Below are positions 1 to 11,254 of a DNA stretch of 64,000 nucleotides, piece after piece. Origin of the DNA: Pomphorhynchus laevis. Its lineage: Eukaryota > Acanthocephala > Palaeacanthocephala > Echinorhynchida > Pomphorhynchidae. The translations under genes and the position numbers were made by a program. The notes beneath the pieces are model-generated. The model was given only the letters and a program-made list of their open reading frames with translations. It searched no databases and had not been told where the DNA came from. The stretch is from assembly GCA_012934845.2 (NCBI GenBank), contig WNNJ02001997.1, positions 62,001-126,000 on the forward strand. Reading direction: 5' to 3'. Position 1 is the first letter of the stretch. Each line of letters opens with the position of its first letter.

Positions 1-1150
1 GAGGAGAAGTCGAGGGAGATGAGAACACTATTTAGAGCCTTGTCTCGAAAAATGAGTAAGTCGTTGCAAATTTTCATGCATGCGATTTCTGTGGAGTGAT
101 TAGAGCGGAAAGCGGATTGGAAAGAAGGGTACAGATTGGATGAGGAGGGATAAGCGTTGATTTGTATTAAGATGAGGCGTTCTAAGAGCTTTGAAAGAGT
201 AGGGAGTAGTGAAATGGGGCGATAGCTAGAAGGAAGGGAGGAGTCGAGCGATTGTTTCTTAAGGAGAGGACGACCGATGGCGGATTTCCAGTGTGAAGGG
301 AAGATACGACTGCGGATGGACGAGTTAAACAAGGTTGTGAGAAATGGGGATATCGATGAGCATATAGATTTTAATATGTGAGTAGGCAGGGGATCGGCAG
401 GTGAGGTTTTGTTGGGCAAGGACATGAGGACAGATGATACTTCTGTAGGTGAGACATGGAGAAGATGAAAGAGTTCCGGAAGGAAGTAGGGGGGGCAGAG
501 TGGGTTAGGTAGGAGACCGGGGTGTGAGAGAGTAACGTGGATACTTTATTCTGAAGAAATGACGAATAATCGTGGGCATTGATGTTGCACGGCGAAGAGG
601 AACGAGCAAGGATTGAATTAAAAGTATGCCAGTCAGTCTTAGAGTTGAATGAAGTGGTGATTTTATGCTGCTAGGAGGAGTTGCATTTGATACGTAGTAG
701 TTGGAGTTGAGACTGGCGAAGAGCAAGATAGGAATCACGGAAAGACGGAGTGATCGAGCGGAAATCACGTCTGAGGGAGCGGTGATAGACTTGAAAAGCA
801 TGGCGGAGTCGACGCTTTGGGAGTAGGCGTTGAATGTCAATTCATTGGGCACGGTGCAAGCGACGGTGTGGGTGAGACTTGAAGGGCAAGAGAATATCGA
901 GAGTGGATGTGAGTTCAGAGTCGAAAAGAAAGGCGAGATCGTGAGGAGATGAATATGTTTTTGTGGGATAGGATAGAGACGATTTGAGTAAGGCCGAGCG
1001 GAGAATGGAGAGTCAAGATTTCTCCAAGGGCGACGTAGGATTGTAGGTGTGTGAGGATGGGTGTGGTTGTGAGTCAGATCAAAGGTGACGAGAAAGTGAT
1101 CGGCTAGACCAGGATCAGAGATGGACAGTGATGTGTAGGCAGCAAATTTT
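1..1150 (-). mobile_element. LINE A copy, cut by window edge (endonuclease end and RT N-terminal part)
   Basis: On the - strand the sequence encodes the end of an AP-type endonuclease (a DPGLADHFLVT-like motif near 1090-1130), the linker, and the start of a reverse transcriptase. It closely matches the same region of the long LINE A copy at 46220-47330. Its 3' half lies off the left edge of the window. The reading frame is interrupted, so this is a dead or dying copy. The assignment rests on similarity to better copies in the same window. Confidence 0.8.
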
Positions 1151-1177
1151 TCTGCATTCAAATGCTGACTCCGTATC

Positions 1178-1265
1178 CATCTCCTCGAAACATGATTTAG
1201 ACTTTTTTGTTGTTGTGTTCGTGTAAGCGTGCGCCGGCACGCACTAGCCACGTATTTTTTAACTA
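1178..1265 (+). mobile_element. LINE A 3' tip with terminal hairpin
   Basis: An 88-bp piece holds only the last codons and 3'UTR of LINE A in + orientation, head to head with the preceding - strand copy. The GCGTGC-GCCG-GCACGC hairpin is at 1227-1242. It is a strongly 5'-truncated insertion or a rearrangement scar. Confidence 0.75.
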
Positions 1266-1792
1266 AATACAGAGTAGTAACTAAATATAAAGTTCGTATA
1301 CAAACTTTAGTTTGTATCTATCTAAATACGAATTACGCGCAACACCGAAATTATGCGTGTCATGAAGTTCTACAAGGTCAATAGCTTTAGAGCAGTTCAC
1401 AAAATTAATGGTATTCTACCTTCAGAGGTTTGACAAATGGGCGCGGATCGATACAATTTCAGAAACAATTTGCCACCTCGCCAAAGAATGCTCTCTAAAT
1501 TCTTAATTAATCCTTTGGTCATAGGAAACGATGCCTGAATACCCTATTTAATATGTGGCCTGACTAATGCGTCAAATAAAGATTTAAAGAAATTTAGCAA
1601 AAGCCATAAGAAAAAGTTCTTAATGAGAAATAATTCGTTAAACGTTAAGATATTGACAATCTATTTTTGCTCCCATATGTCATGTACGAGTTCAATCTTT
1701 TCCTCCGTCTTGGTTTGATCGTGAATTGATATCGGTCATAAAATCTCGTAATAAACTGTTATAATAAACTAGTCTCGTAATAAACATCGCAT
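1266..1792 (+). other. Gap; possible old LINE 3' remnant at about 1355-1640
   Basis: No gene is seen. Around 1355-1640 the + strand reads as broken stretches resembling the C-terminal part of a LINE RT (VHKINGILPSEV-like), which is weak evidence for an old fragment. The rest is AT-rich DNA, with a short palindrome around 1290-1320. Confidence 0.3.
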
Positions 1793-2890
1793 GCACGATA
1801 TCGGCATTTCTGCCTCCAACTGTCTTTCTTCTATCTACAAACGTCTCTCCTATCTCCATCTCGTTCTAAACCCCGTAAAGTCAAAAGTAATGTGGATCCT
1901 CACCCGTAAACCAAACATATCTCCTCCCACTGTATATTTTGCCTCATCGATCATCCCATAGTCCACAATCTCACTTTCTTAGGCTTCCATTTCGATGATC
2001 ACATTTCCCTTAAACCCTTCGTCCGTGACAAGGTCCGATTATCTAACTTAATTCTCCGTGACATTCGCCGTTTTCTTCTATCTACAAACGTCTCTCCAAT
2101 CTCCATCTCGTTCTAAACCCCGAAAAGTCCAAAATAATGTGGATTCTTTCCCGTAAACCAAACATATCTCTTCCCACTGTATATTTTGCCTCATAGATCA
2201 TCCCCATAGTCCACAATCTCACTTTCTTTGGCTTCAATTTCGATGATCACCTTTCCCTTAAACCCTTCGTCCGTGACAAGGTTCGCTCATCTAACTTAAT
2301 TATCCATGACATCCGCCGTATCCGCCCCCTTATCGACTTCCGTTCTTGTATGTATCTTCTTTCATCGCTTCTTTTCCCTAAAATCGATTACTGCCTTAGC
2401 CTTTTCGCCAATTCTCCAAAATCCATCATCCTACCCCTACAACGAATAATCAACACCGCCGTTCGAGTGCTCTTTCGTCTCCGTCGCTTCGACCACACAT
2501 CCACATATTTTGCCCAACTCTCCTGGCCCACCATCCACATCAGCATCAAACTCCGCCTTCTTCTTGTCACTTTTCGTCTCATCGCTGTCAGTTTCCCATC
2601 GTTCATCAACCTTCTTTTCTTAGACGACACTCGCCCCACCTCGCTATCGATGCGTTCCCGTCATACCCTCTTACTCCACGTTCATAATTACTCCAACAAC
2701 TACGGTCTCCGATCCTTCCTCGTCGCCGCCTCACTCGCATGGAATCAACTTCCTCTCGACGTCCGCCGCGCCCCCTCCTTTATCACATTCAAACACCTCC
2801 TCCGTTCACACCTTCTCGACACCTGATTTACAGTTTTGTTTTGTTGTGGTCATGTAAGCGTGCGCTGGCACGCATTTGCCACGTTAAAAT
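1793..2890 (+). mobile_element. LINE A 3' fragment with internal tandem duplication
   Basis: The + strand encodes the RT thumb and C-terminal region of LINE A, followed by the 3'UTR hairpin at 2858-2873. A block of about 260 bp is present twice in tandem (about 1815-2070 and 2072-2330), with the two copies diverged by scattered substitutions. The open stretch at 2350-2826 matches the last 158 residues of the LINE A protein at 38689-40521. Only the 3' end is present. Confidence 0.85.
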
Positions 2891-3004
2891 AAATCTTTTT
2901 TTAAACTGTTGCATCTGTCCAGGTATTACTATAATCTTAAAGTCCATTATAATTATGCTCGCAATCTTTGCAATATAATGAAACGCTAAAAACGACAGGT
3001 TTTT

Positions 3005-4190
3005 GAAAAGGAGATTGCGTCAAGTTTATTAGAGCATCCAAACGATTTTGGTCATATGTTAGAAGTTGTCGAACTTTACCTTTACAAATCAGCACTCGTC
3101 AAACGGTAAGTGGTGTCTTACATGGTGAACACATTATTGCTGAAACTAGCAGATTCTTTTATAACTGTGTATGATGGTACTCGATTTGAATGGGTTAGCG
3201 TAGATGTTATCACCGATAACTTCATCAAATGGCAGAGTCTATTCTGTATAACGACGTCTTTAATGAAATTTTGAAAGTTGATAATTTTGGTTCAGCTGGA
3301 CCCGACGTTATTTCTTCTTTATAGTTTGAATCTTAGCTCCAGTACTATGTGGTTGCTTAGCAAAATTATTTAGTTACAGTTTGAGTCATTCATAGATTCC
3401 TGAGTCTTGGAAAATTGCCACCGTTGTCCCTCGAGCTAAGAGGCTTCCAGCTAAAACATTCTCAGATTTTCGTCCAATAAGTCTCACAAATATTTTTCCA
3501 AAAATACTTGAACTTATTATTGCTAAGAGACAGCGTGAACATTTTGGTCGTATTGATGTCCTTGTAGACTCAACACGGTTTTAGGCCAAGTCGCTCTTGC
3601 TTGACCAATTTATTTTCAGCTCGTGAAGAATATATGGATGCTCTTAGTGATGGTAACTCGGTTGATGTCGTATTTTTGGAATTTTCTCAGGCCTAATTCT
3701 ATACGTGCCTTATATTGCATTTAAAATACATGATCCTTCATTTCAGCTCCTGTTTTCAAAACTTTATTCGTTACTCTTGTAAGACCTCATTTAGAATATT
3801 GCGTACAAGCCAGTTTCCTGATTACTAAGAAAGAAAGCAACTACCTCGACACATTTATGCGACGTGGATCTTGTATGTGCATTGATCTCAACGAGTACTC
3901 GTATAATATATCTTTAACGATGCTAGGTTTAATTTAATGTGAGATTTAGGCTTGTAATACTTGACCTTTTATTTATTTAAGCAATGATTCAATAAGTGAT
4001 AGGATACTCTTCTAGATTTTTGTGTCTTGGAAATTCAGAATTACGTGGGCATAGTTGGACTCTGTATAAACGTTCATATGGTTGGTTGGGATAGATCGTG
4101 GGGCTTGTGTCATAGAATTTTAAATATTTGGAATTCGTTATCAGTGGAAATTGATGCTCTCTTAAACTATAATATGTTATTATTATGTCC
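3005..4190 (+). mobile_element. Degenerate LINE C fragment (RT)
   Basis: Broken + strand reading gives an ASKRFW motif near 3050, matching the APKRFW region of the LINE C copy at about 63770. It continues with GPDVIS, a DFRPISLTN RT motif near 3470, a VRPHLEYC-like motif near 3780 and an RILNIWNSL motif near 4115. Many stops and shifts mark it as old. It abuts a LINE B end at about 4190. Confidence 0.7.
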
Positions 4191-4943
4191 ACATCAAAGG
4201 GAGCTGAAGCTCGTACGGAAGCATCACATCGAATAATAAAAAACGAAAAAAAAACATCAAGAGTTTACGAGCTCAAGCTTTAGTCGTTATTTGAATTGCA
4301 CAGCAGAAGAGCTGTTGATCACACCAGGTGATAATCCATTCCATCGTTTACAGACGCGATCCATCACTGTCGTGCAATTTGTTCGATGCTTTGAGCGATG
4401 CTTCAAACATAGCTCGTACCCACGTAACATTGAGGATTCACGAAGACAGAACAGCTGCTTACACGGATGGTTAGGCACGCGCAGCGTCATCCACACTAGT
4501 GTAAGATCTGCAATCAACAGATCGCATTCAATAGATCTTATACCCAACGTCTCTAGTCTAACTGGATAAGGAATGGAGCGAGTTGCCGGAACCAAGTGTG
4601 TGGCTCTTCTCAAAATGTTGTCGAATTCACTCAATTCTGATTTCAGTTGAGGGTGTGTCGCATGAGATGCATAGAGCATATGTGATTTTAAGAGACTAGA
4701 ATATACAATACGTAAAGCCTTTGGCTCAAGTCGTTCAACGTTTCGATGAAGAAATCCTAAAATTCCACGGCATTTTGCAATAATCGCAGAAGAATGAAGA
4801 CGAGATTTTAAATTGGAGGAGATAACAACACCTAGACCAGTACAGTGATTTACTGATTCAATAACTGTTGAGCTGAGTTGATAAGAAGGGGAAGGTAATC
4901 GGGATTGACCAATTCTCATATGTCGACATTTACTAACATAGAT
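4190..4943 (-). mobile_element. LINE B 3' fragment
   Basis: The - strand encodes about 210 residues of the C-terminal region of a LINE RT ([18 protein letters not shown]), followed by the element's 3' end at about 4190-4245. It is highly similar to the LINE B copy at 13655-16950. The open stretch runs 4919 to 4287. The 5' part is absent. Confidence 0.8.
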
Positions 4944-5029
4944 CGTTATTGGATAATGGATTCGAATAACATATTGCGCTTATTGCGGTATCAATGGGAA
5001 TTAGCAACATTATTTTTTTCTTCTCTTTC

Positions 5030-5090
5030 TGCTGATTCGTATAAAAAGCCGTACGGCTAAAACGTTGTGAATAATAATAAATAATTGAAG
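5030..5090 (+). mobile_element. LINE C 3' terminal scrap
   Basis: The short AGCC-N4-GGCT hairpin followed by an ATAAT-rich tail resembles the 3' end of the LINE C copy at 10360-10411 (AGCC-N6-GGCT, then an ATAAT tail). The stem is the same and the loop and spacing differ. It is probably the end of a separate LINE C insertion. Confidence 0.45.
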
Positions 5091-5122
5091 ATATTTAAGT
5101 AATCAATTTCCTCGAATTTAGT

Positions 5123-5330
5123 ATATGTTAATTTATAGGAACAAAGGAAAATCGAAGACAAAGGAATTATGCAATATTTCAATGGCAACTGCCATCATCA
5201 TCAGGAAAAGAAAATTGCTAGTTTTTTTAATCTGTAATAATTTTCTTTTCCTGGTGATGATGTAATTGTCATTGAAATATTAAATAATTCCTTTCTCTTC
5301 GATTTTTCTTAGTTCATATAAACTAACATA
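5123..5330. repeat. Foldback (inverted repeat) element, 208 bp
   Basis: Two arms of about 95 bp (5123-5217 and 5235-5330) are imperfect reverse complements around a loop of roughly 17 bp. No reading frame is present. It has the form of a foldback or MITE-like element. I could not identify target duplications. Confidence 0.75.
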
Positions 5331-5394
5331 AAATAATAAATAATATATGTTGGATATATAATTTAAGTTAAATTTCATATTTTAGCGAAATTTC

Positions 5395-7200
5395 CATCCC
5401 AGGTTATTTTGTCGCTCTGGCTAATTGAACCTTCTCAAAATGTGGTGGAGTTATATTATACGTCAAGCAACCATTAACTATCTTAGAAAGAAGTACATCA
5501 TCATACGAAGCATTAAATGGGTACCTATGGGTGTTAATATCTATTCTAAAGATCGGTATATTTTACCTCTCAGTTAAAAAAGCTGAAAAGATTAGCATTT
5601 CATTACGATGCCACCTAAAATGCACATATCCGGTTATAGTCTTAGAGGACTTCAATATGTCGCATATTGACTTGAATCTATATTCCTTGACATGTGGTTG
5701 CGACATTGAATCTGAACATTTTCTTGGTGTGTTCAACGATCTTAATTACTCAACATATTCAAGAATTTACCAGAAGGAGAAATCAATCATCATATATTCT
5801 GGACCTGTGTTTATTTAGAGAGAATTCTTTGATTCCTGGTATTTCTCTAGGACCTCTGATTGGTCATAAGAAAGAGCTGCCAAATGTTTATAAAAAATCT
5901 CTAGGCTCAATTCAAGAATTGGACTTTGCTTAACTTGCTAAACTACTTTGCACCACTTAAACGTTCTATTAAATCTTACTCTATCCCTATTTCGTATGAT
6001 CCACACATCAAACAGGTCATCAAATCAAGAGACAGCAGAATTTACAGTGAATTTAAAGAATGAAACTGCTCACTTAAGCGGTGCAATCACAAGTGTAGTT
6101 CACCTGTGATTAAAGCGTATAGTTTACGAAAGGATAATGAGTCACTTGGTTGAGTCCGGACAGATTTGCTCTAAACAGCATGGTTTCAGAAAGGGCAGAT
6201 CATGTCTGACGAATCTTCTGTGTTCTCGTGAGGCGTGGGTCGCAGAATTATCTCTAGGTAGCTCTATTGATGCCCTGTTTCTTGATTTTAGTAGAGCATT
6301 CGATCGCGTGCCTCATTCTCAGTTGATACAAGCATAATTCGATCATAGCATTCCCAAGATGCTTGTAGCGTGGGTTGCTGATTTTCTGTCATCTAGGAGC
6401 TATATAGTACGGGTTGGTGATTGTTTTTCTTCTCCGCGTAGTGTGTCTGCAGGGATTCCTCAGGGGACTGTGCTTGGCCATTACTTTTTAACATTTTCAT
6501 CAACTCTCTGCTGAGTAAACTGCAATGCCAATATCCTGCTTTCGCAAATGACTTAAAGTATGGAGCACAATTAATTCTCCAAAGGATGTAGAGTTTCTGC
6601 AAAGTGATATTGATAGGATAGAAATTTGGAGTAGGCGTACAGGAATACTATTAAAAGTCTCTAACTGTGTTCACCTTCGTTTCGGGTATAGTTCTGTACC
6701 CGCCCGATACCTTGGTATCATAACTCATTCATCCTTGAAGTCTAGAATGGACACTGAACGTAGATGGGCGTCTGCCAGAAGAATACTGTACTTGATAAAA
6801 ACTGCTTCAAGTTTGTGTCACCCATATGCTTCAGAATTCTATTTAAAGCACTTGTAAGACCACATATTGAGTTCGCAATACAAGCCAGTTTTCCAACGTC
6901 TAAAAAACGTTGAGTGACTTAGAAATTATTGTTCATCGTGACAGCAAACTGTGTTCGAGTTGTTCACATATGAGTTATCGCGATAGACTTAAAACTCTGG
7001 GTATGATGACTGTGCACCAAAGACTGTACATCCTAGATATGTTAGTAATGTGCCATATCGCCAACGGTTCAGATGGATACCTTACCCATTCGGTGGTTAT
7101 CAACGATAGACGATGCCAAAGAGGTCATCTTATTTTGTTGAGGATATCGTCCCATAGTCGCAGTTTACGGTTAGATCACATCTTCGTCTCGTTCCAAGCT
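5395..7200 (+). mobile_element. Degenerate LINE C copy (endonuclease plus RT)
   Basis: The + strand has endonuclease-like pieces (CGGVILYV near 5440, VLEDFNMSHIDL near 5640) and then RT blocks: QHGFRKGRSCLTNLL near 6175, LDFSRAFDRVPH near 6290 and GIPQGTVLG near 6455. C-terminal pieces follow up to about 7190. The frame is broken many times. The copy runs directly into LINE A sequence at about 7200, a junction with no visible 3' tail. Confidence 0.75.
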
Positions 7201-7204
7201 AAGA

Positions 7205-7990
7205 CAAATCTAAAAAAATGTGGATCCTCCCCGTCAACCTAACATATCTCCCCCCCTGTATCTTTTGCATCATCAATCATCCCCGTAGTGCACAATCTCA
7301 CCTTCTTAGGATTCCATTTTGATGTTAACTTTTCCCTTACACCCTTCGTCCGCGAAAAGGTCCGCTTGTCCTACTTAATTCTCCGTCACATCCGCCGTAT
7401 CCACCCCCTTATCGACTTCCGTTCCTGTATATATCTTTTTTCATCGCTTCTTTTTCCTAAAATCGATTACTGCCTTAGCCTTTTCACCAATTCTCCAAAA
7501 TCCATCATCCTACCCCTACAACTCATCATCAACACCTCCGTTCGAGTGCTCATACGATTTCGTCGCTTTGACCACACATCCACATATCTTGCTCAACACT
7601 CCTGGCCTACCATCCACATCCGCATACAACCATGCCTTCTTCTCGTAACTTTTTTACTCATCGCTGTCGGCTTCCAATCGTTCATCCACCTCCATTTCTT
7701 AGACGACACTCGCCCCACCTCTCTATCACTGCGTTTCCGTAATTTCCTTTGTCTCTATGTTCTCAATTACTCTATCACTAAGGTCTTTGATCCTTCCTCG
7801 TCGCCGCCCCACTCGCCTATAATCAGTTCTCACTTTACGTCCGCCGCGCTCCCTCCTTTATTGTATTCAAATATGCCTCCGTACGCACCTTCTCGAAACA
7901 TGATTTAGATTTTTTTATATTTTTTGTTGTTGTGGCCAGGTAAGCGTGCGCCGGTACGCATTTTGCTACGTGAAAATAAACCGTTTTTTA
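7205..7990 (+). mobile_element. LINE A 3' fragment
   Basis: The + strand encodes about 200 residues of the LINE A RT C-terminus (open at 7288-7908), then the 3'UTR hairpin at 7944-7959. One side of this stem carries a GTACGC variant that still pairs through a G-U wobble. It is more diverged than the copy at 38658. Confidence 0.85.
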
Positions 7991-7992
7991 AA

Positions 7993-9095
7993 TCACCGAG
8001 AAGAAGAGGAAAAAGCAAAGGACCTAATACGGTGCCCTGTTGAACATTGGACGGGATGAAAGAAGGACGGAAGAGAGAAGAGTTAGAACAAACGCGAAAA
8101 GTACAGTTTGATAGATATGAAGAAAACCACACCACAGTGTGTAAAGAGAAGTCATAATCATAACAAATACGATGGAGAAGAATCGAGTGATCGACAACGT
8201 CGAAAGCAGATGATAGATCAAGAGAAACCATGACACTACATTATTAACATGATTATTATTATCATGATCTTCCATGACACTTCATCACTTCATTACTACG
8301 ATATGAAGAATTGTAGAATTTAATGATACGGAGGGGGTCCTAAGCCGGAACGTCGTGGAAGATCCACATTATTTTGGATTTATTAGTACTCTGAGTAAGA
8401 CAGAGAAGAAAGATGATTGAAAATTGAGGCAAGACAGTTGGAAGCAGAAACATTAAGAACATGAATACGATATGCAGGTGCATGATCATAGATGATAATG
8501 TCATCATCATATTACATAACATGGAAGTAAAATGTATGAGAAATAGAAGACAAATCATCGAGAAGAAGAGAGAAAAGCAAAAGGCGTAATACAGAGCCTC
8601 GTGGAACACCGGACGGGCTGGAAGAAGGATGTGAAAGAGAACAGTTAACAAACGCTAAAATTACGGTTGATAGATATGAAGAAAACCAAGCTGCAGTGGG
8701 TAAAGAGAAGCCATAATCATGACGAAGACGATGGAGAAGAATCGAGTGATCGACAATGTCGATAGCAGATGATAGATCAAGAGAAACTGTGACACTACAT
8801 AATTTATGATCGCGCGAGATAAGTAAGTCGTTATAAACTATAAGGTATGCAATTTCAGTAGAGTGATTAGTGCGAGAAACAGCTTGGAAGGGAGGGAACA
8901 AGTTGGAGGAAAATATATATGCATTTACTCAGTTGAAAACGAGACTCTCAAGCAGTTTAGAGGGGGGTTGGAAGAAGTGAAATAGGGCGGTACGAAGATG
9001 GTAATGAAGTGCGTGAGATTGCTATTTGAGGAGATGGCGAACAGTTGCTCATTTCCAGTAGGAAGGAAATGTGCGGTTGCGGAAAGACAAGTTGA
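7993..9095 (-). mobile_element. LINE D RT segment with internal duplication
   Basis: The - strand encodes RT blocks of LINE D: NHSTEIAYLIVYNDLLISRD, LDLSSAIDIVDHSILLHRL and GVPRGSVL. The segment 7996-8235 is a second, diverged copy of about 8552-8800. The same element continues beyond a LINE C insertion at 10412 and further at 11255. It is clearly inactive. Confidence 0.75.
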
Positions 9096-9114
9096 TCAAG
9101 ACAAGTTCGTCAAT

Positions 9115-10411
9115 TAAATAAATTAAGCAATTATAGTATACTATCGTCCGCTCAACATGGTTTTCGTCACTCCCGTTCTTGTTTGACGAACTTGCTTACC
9201 GCGCGCGAAACTTGGACCCAGTCGTTAAGTTTTGGTAGCTCACTCGATATAATCTTTATTGATTTTTCGAAAGCCTTCGATCGCGTCCCTCATGATGGGA
9301 TGATTAGGTTGTTAGCACACTACGGAGTATCCTCCATGTTATGCAATTGGATTCGTGATTTTTTGGACGGGAGATCATTTCAGGTGAGGGTTGGCAATAG
9401 CATGTCTTCTACTAGGTTAGTTAAATCCGGAGTTCCGCAAGGTACAGTCCTTGGTCCCTTGCTTTTTATTATATTTCTCAATGATCTTCTGTTACGCATA
9501 AACAGTCCCTGCCTGGCATTCGCAGACGATGTGAAAGTGTGGTGCGATAGCATCTCAGATCCTGATGGCCGGCATCTACAACATGATCTCCAGACAATCT
9601 ACGACTGGAGCAGTGCTACCGGTATGACCATAAATGTAGATAAGTGCGTTCATATGAAACTCGGCAAATGTAAATCTGATCATGAATTCTATTTAGGATG
9701 TTATAAGCTTCACAACATTTCTGTTCATAGAGACCTAGGGATTATTTTGAATAACGACCTTAAAACACGACCGAATACCGATTATATCTACGGTAAAGCC
9801 ATGAAGGCCTTGTATTGTATTAAGAACACATTTAGTAAGCTGCATCCAAAATTATTTAAGCATCTCTACTGTGCGTTAGTCCGTCCGCATGTGGAATACT
9901 GCATCGCATCAACTTTTCCATCCACCAAGGCTGAGATGAAAAAGACCGAGTCGATTTTACGTAGAGGAACCAAACTTTGCATTACATCTCTTTATTCTTA
10001 CAATGAGCGCCTAGCTTGCTTAAAAATGCCTTCAACGGCCCAGAGGCTACTATATTTAGATCTTGTAGCGATGTGGCATTTGGTTCGTGGAAAAGAGGGG
10101 TTCCCATCCAATTCGATAAAATTGAGAAATTCGCGTCGCAGAGGTCACTCCCTTACGTTATTTAAATTCCCCCATGGCAAAATAAGGAGTGTGAGTAGGC
10201 TTTCCCACCGCGCATTGAATGTTTGGAATTCGCTGCCTGAAGACGTCGTCAATGCTACTAGCAATAGACACTTCAAGAAGATGCTGCTGAAGTGGATTGT
10301 GAACTCTAATTTGGATTCGTGGATGTATTTTAATTGATATTTTAAAATGTAATTTGTGAACAGTTGAAACAGCCATTTGCGGCTAGTAACTTGTACACTA
10401 TAATAATAATT
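9115..10411 (+). mobile_element. LINE C, 5'-truncated copy inserted into LINE D
   Basis: This copy begins inside the RT (AQHGFRHSRSC) and ends with an AGCC-N6-GGCT hairpin and an ATAAT-type tail at about 10395-10411. Both flanks are LINE D on the opposite strand, so the copy landed in an older LINE. Its single open frame shows it is younger than its host. Confidence 0.85.
9183..10337 (+). CDS. LINE C reverse transcriptase, C-terminal 384 residues
   Basis: The open frame carries classic non-LTR RT blocks: IDFSKAFDRVPH (residues 28-39), GVPQGTVLGPLLFIIFLNDL (84-103) and a catalytic FADD (about 112-115). The thumb follows, and the C-terminal domain contains VRPHVEYC and RALNVWNSLPEDV. The endonuclease and the first RT blocks are missing through 5' truncation, so the copy cannot move itself. 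The true frame extends back to about 9117 without an ATG. It is similar in type to the CR1/Jockey group; exact clade unassigned. Confidence 0.85.
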   Translation: MTNLLTARETWTQSLSFGSSLDIIFIDFSKAFDRVPHDGMIRLLAHYGVSSMLCNWIRDFLDGRSFQVRVGNSMSSTRLVKSGVPQGTVLGPLLFIIFLNDLLLRINSPCLAFADDVKVWCDSISDPDGRHLQHDLQTIYDWSSATGMTINVDKCVHMKLGKCKSDHEFYLGCYKLHNISVHRDLGIILNNDLKTRPNTDYIYGKAMKALYCIKNTFSKLHPKLFKHLYCALVRPHVEYCIASTFPSTKAEMKKTESILRRGTKLCITSLYSYNERLACLKMPSTAQRLLYLDLVAMWHLVRGKEGFPSNSIKLRNSRRRGHSLTLFKFPHGKIRSVSRLSHRALNVWNSLPEDVVNATSNRHFKKMLLKWIVNSNLDSWMYFN

Positions 10412-10660
10412 AGGTGGAAATTGGGTCAGAAGGAGAGGTTTTATTAAGTAATGACAGAAGAACCGAAGAAACTTCGTCAGACGAAACGGGAAGAAGGTGT
10501 AATAGCTCTGGGAGGGAAGTATTTAAAGAGATGAGAGGATACAAGGGGCATATGGGTAGAACGGAAATTAAATTAGATAGCTTAGATTGCAGATAAGAGG
10601 AAAATTTATCAGGATTTATGTTGCAAGGGGTAGATGATCTTACCCCCTGCAAGGGGTAGT
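10412..10660 (-). mobile_element. LINE D linker segment
   Basis: This closely matches LINE D at 56945-57175 on the - strand (endonuclease-RT linker, with the CNINPDKFSSYLQ motif). It is the continuation of the LINE D copy interrupted by LINE C at 9115-10411. Just after 10640 a short near-direct repeat (CCTTGCAGGGGGT type) marks a rearranged junction. Confidence 0.75.
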
Positions 10661-10779
10661 GACAAGGGGTATATGATCCACTTTAAAAATAGTTATTAAA
10701 AATAGTTATATGATCCACTTTAAAAATGGTTATTATAAATTCTTACAATTTAAAATTTAAAATTTGAATTTAAATCAAA

Positions 10780-11095
10780 TTCCATTGATACCGCAATAAA
10801 CGAAATCTGTTGGTCGGATCCATTATTCAATAACGAATTTTTCGTTTGAAAAATTGATGGAAATTTGAATTCCAGTACAATATCACATTATATGACAAAA
10901 ATATGACAAAGAAGACCAACAAGCAAGCGAAATACAACAATACAACAAAGTCGGTTGGGTACGCAGATAATGAAGTGGCATGTGATTCTCACGGCTGCAC
11001 AATATTGACCAAAGTAAGCTTCCACTCAGACAGTTCTTAAGCAATGACGAATCGCAATTTCTATTGTGGTTTCTTCGATTAGTGACCTACACTCA
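10780..11095 (+). mobile_element. LINE 5' end fragment with ORF1 zinc motif
   Basis: An ATG at 10901 opens a frame that shows CDSHGC and, after one in-frame stop, FYCGFF near 11072. This is the CX4C...CGF(C) signature found at the ORF1 start of the other LINEs here. The upstream stretch at 10785-10840 matches, inverted, 4944-5000, so it is probably a repeated 5'UTR. It replaces about 640 bp of the surrounding LINE D. Confidence 0.55.
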
Positions 11096-11254
11096 CTAAT
11101 CGAAGACACTGATAAACCTTTACGACTAACCTTAAATCTGATTTTCTGGATTCGTCAAATCTAGAGAATTCCACCATTTCTTACAAGGGTGCACAGAAAC
11201 AAACATTCCATATAACCCAGAAAAATACATCCAAGGACAGAAACAAACACAGAA

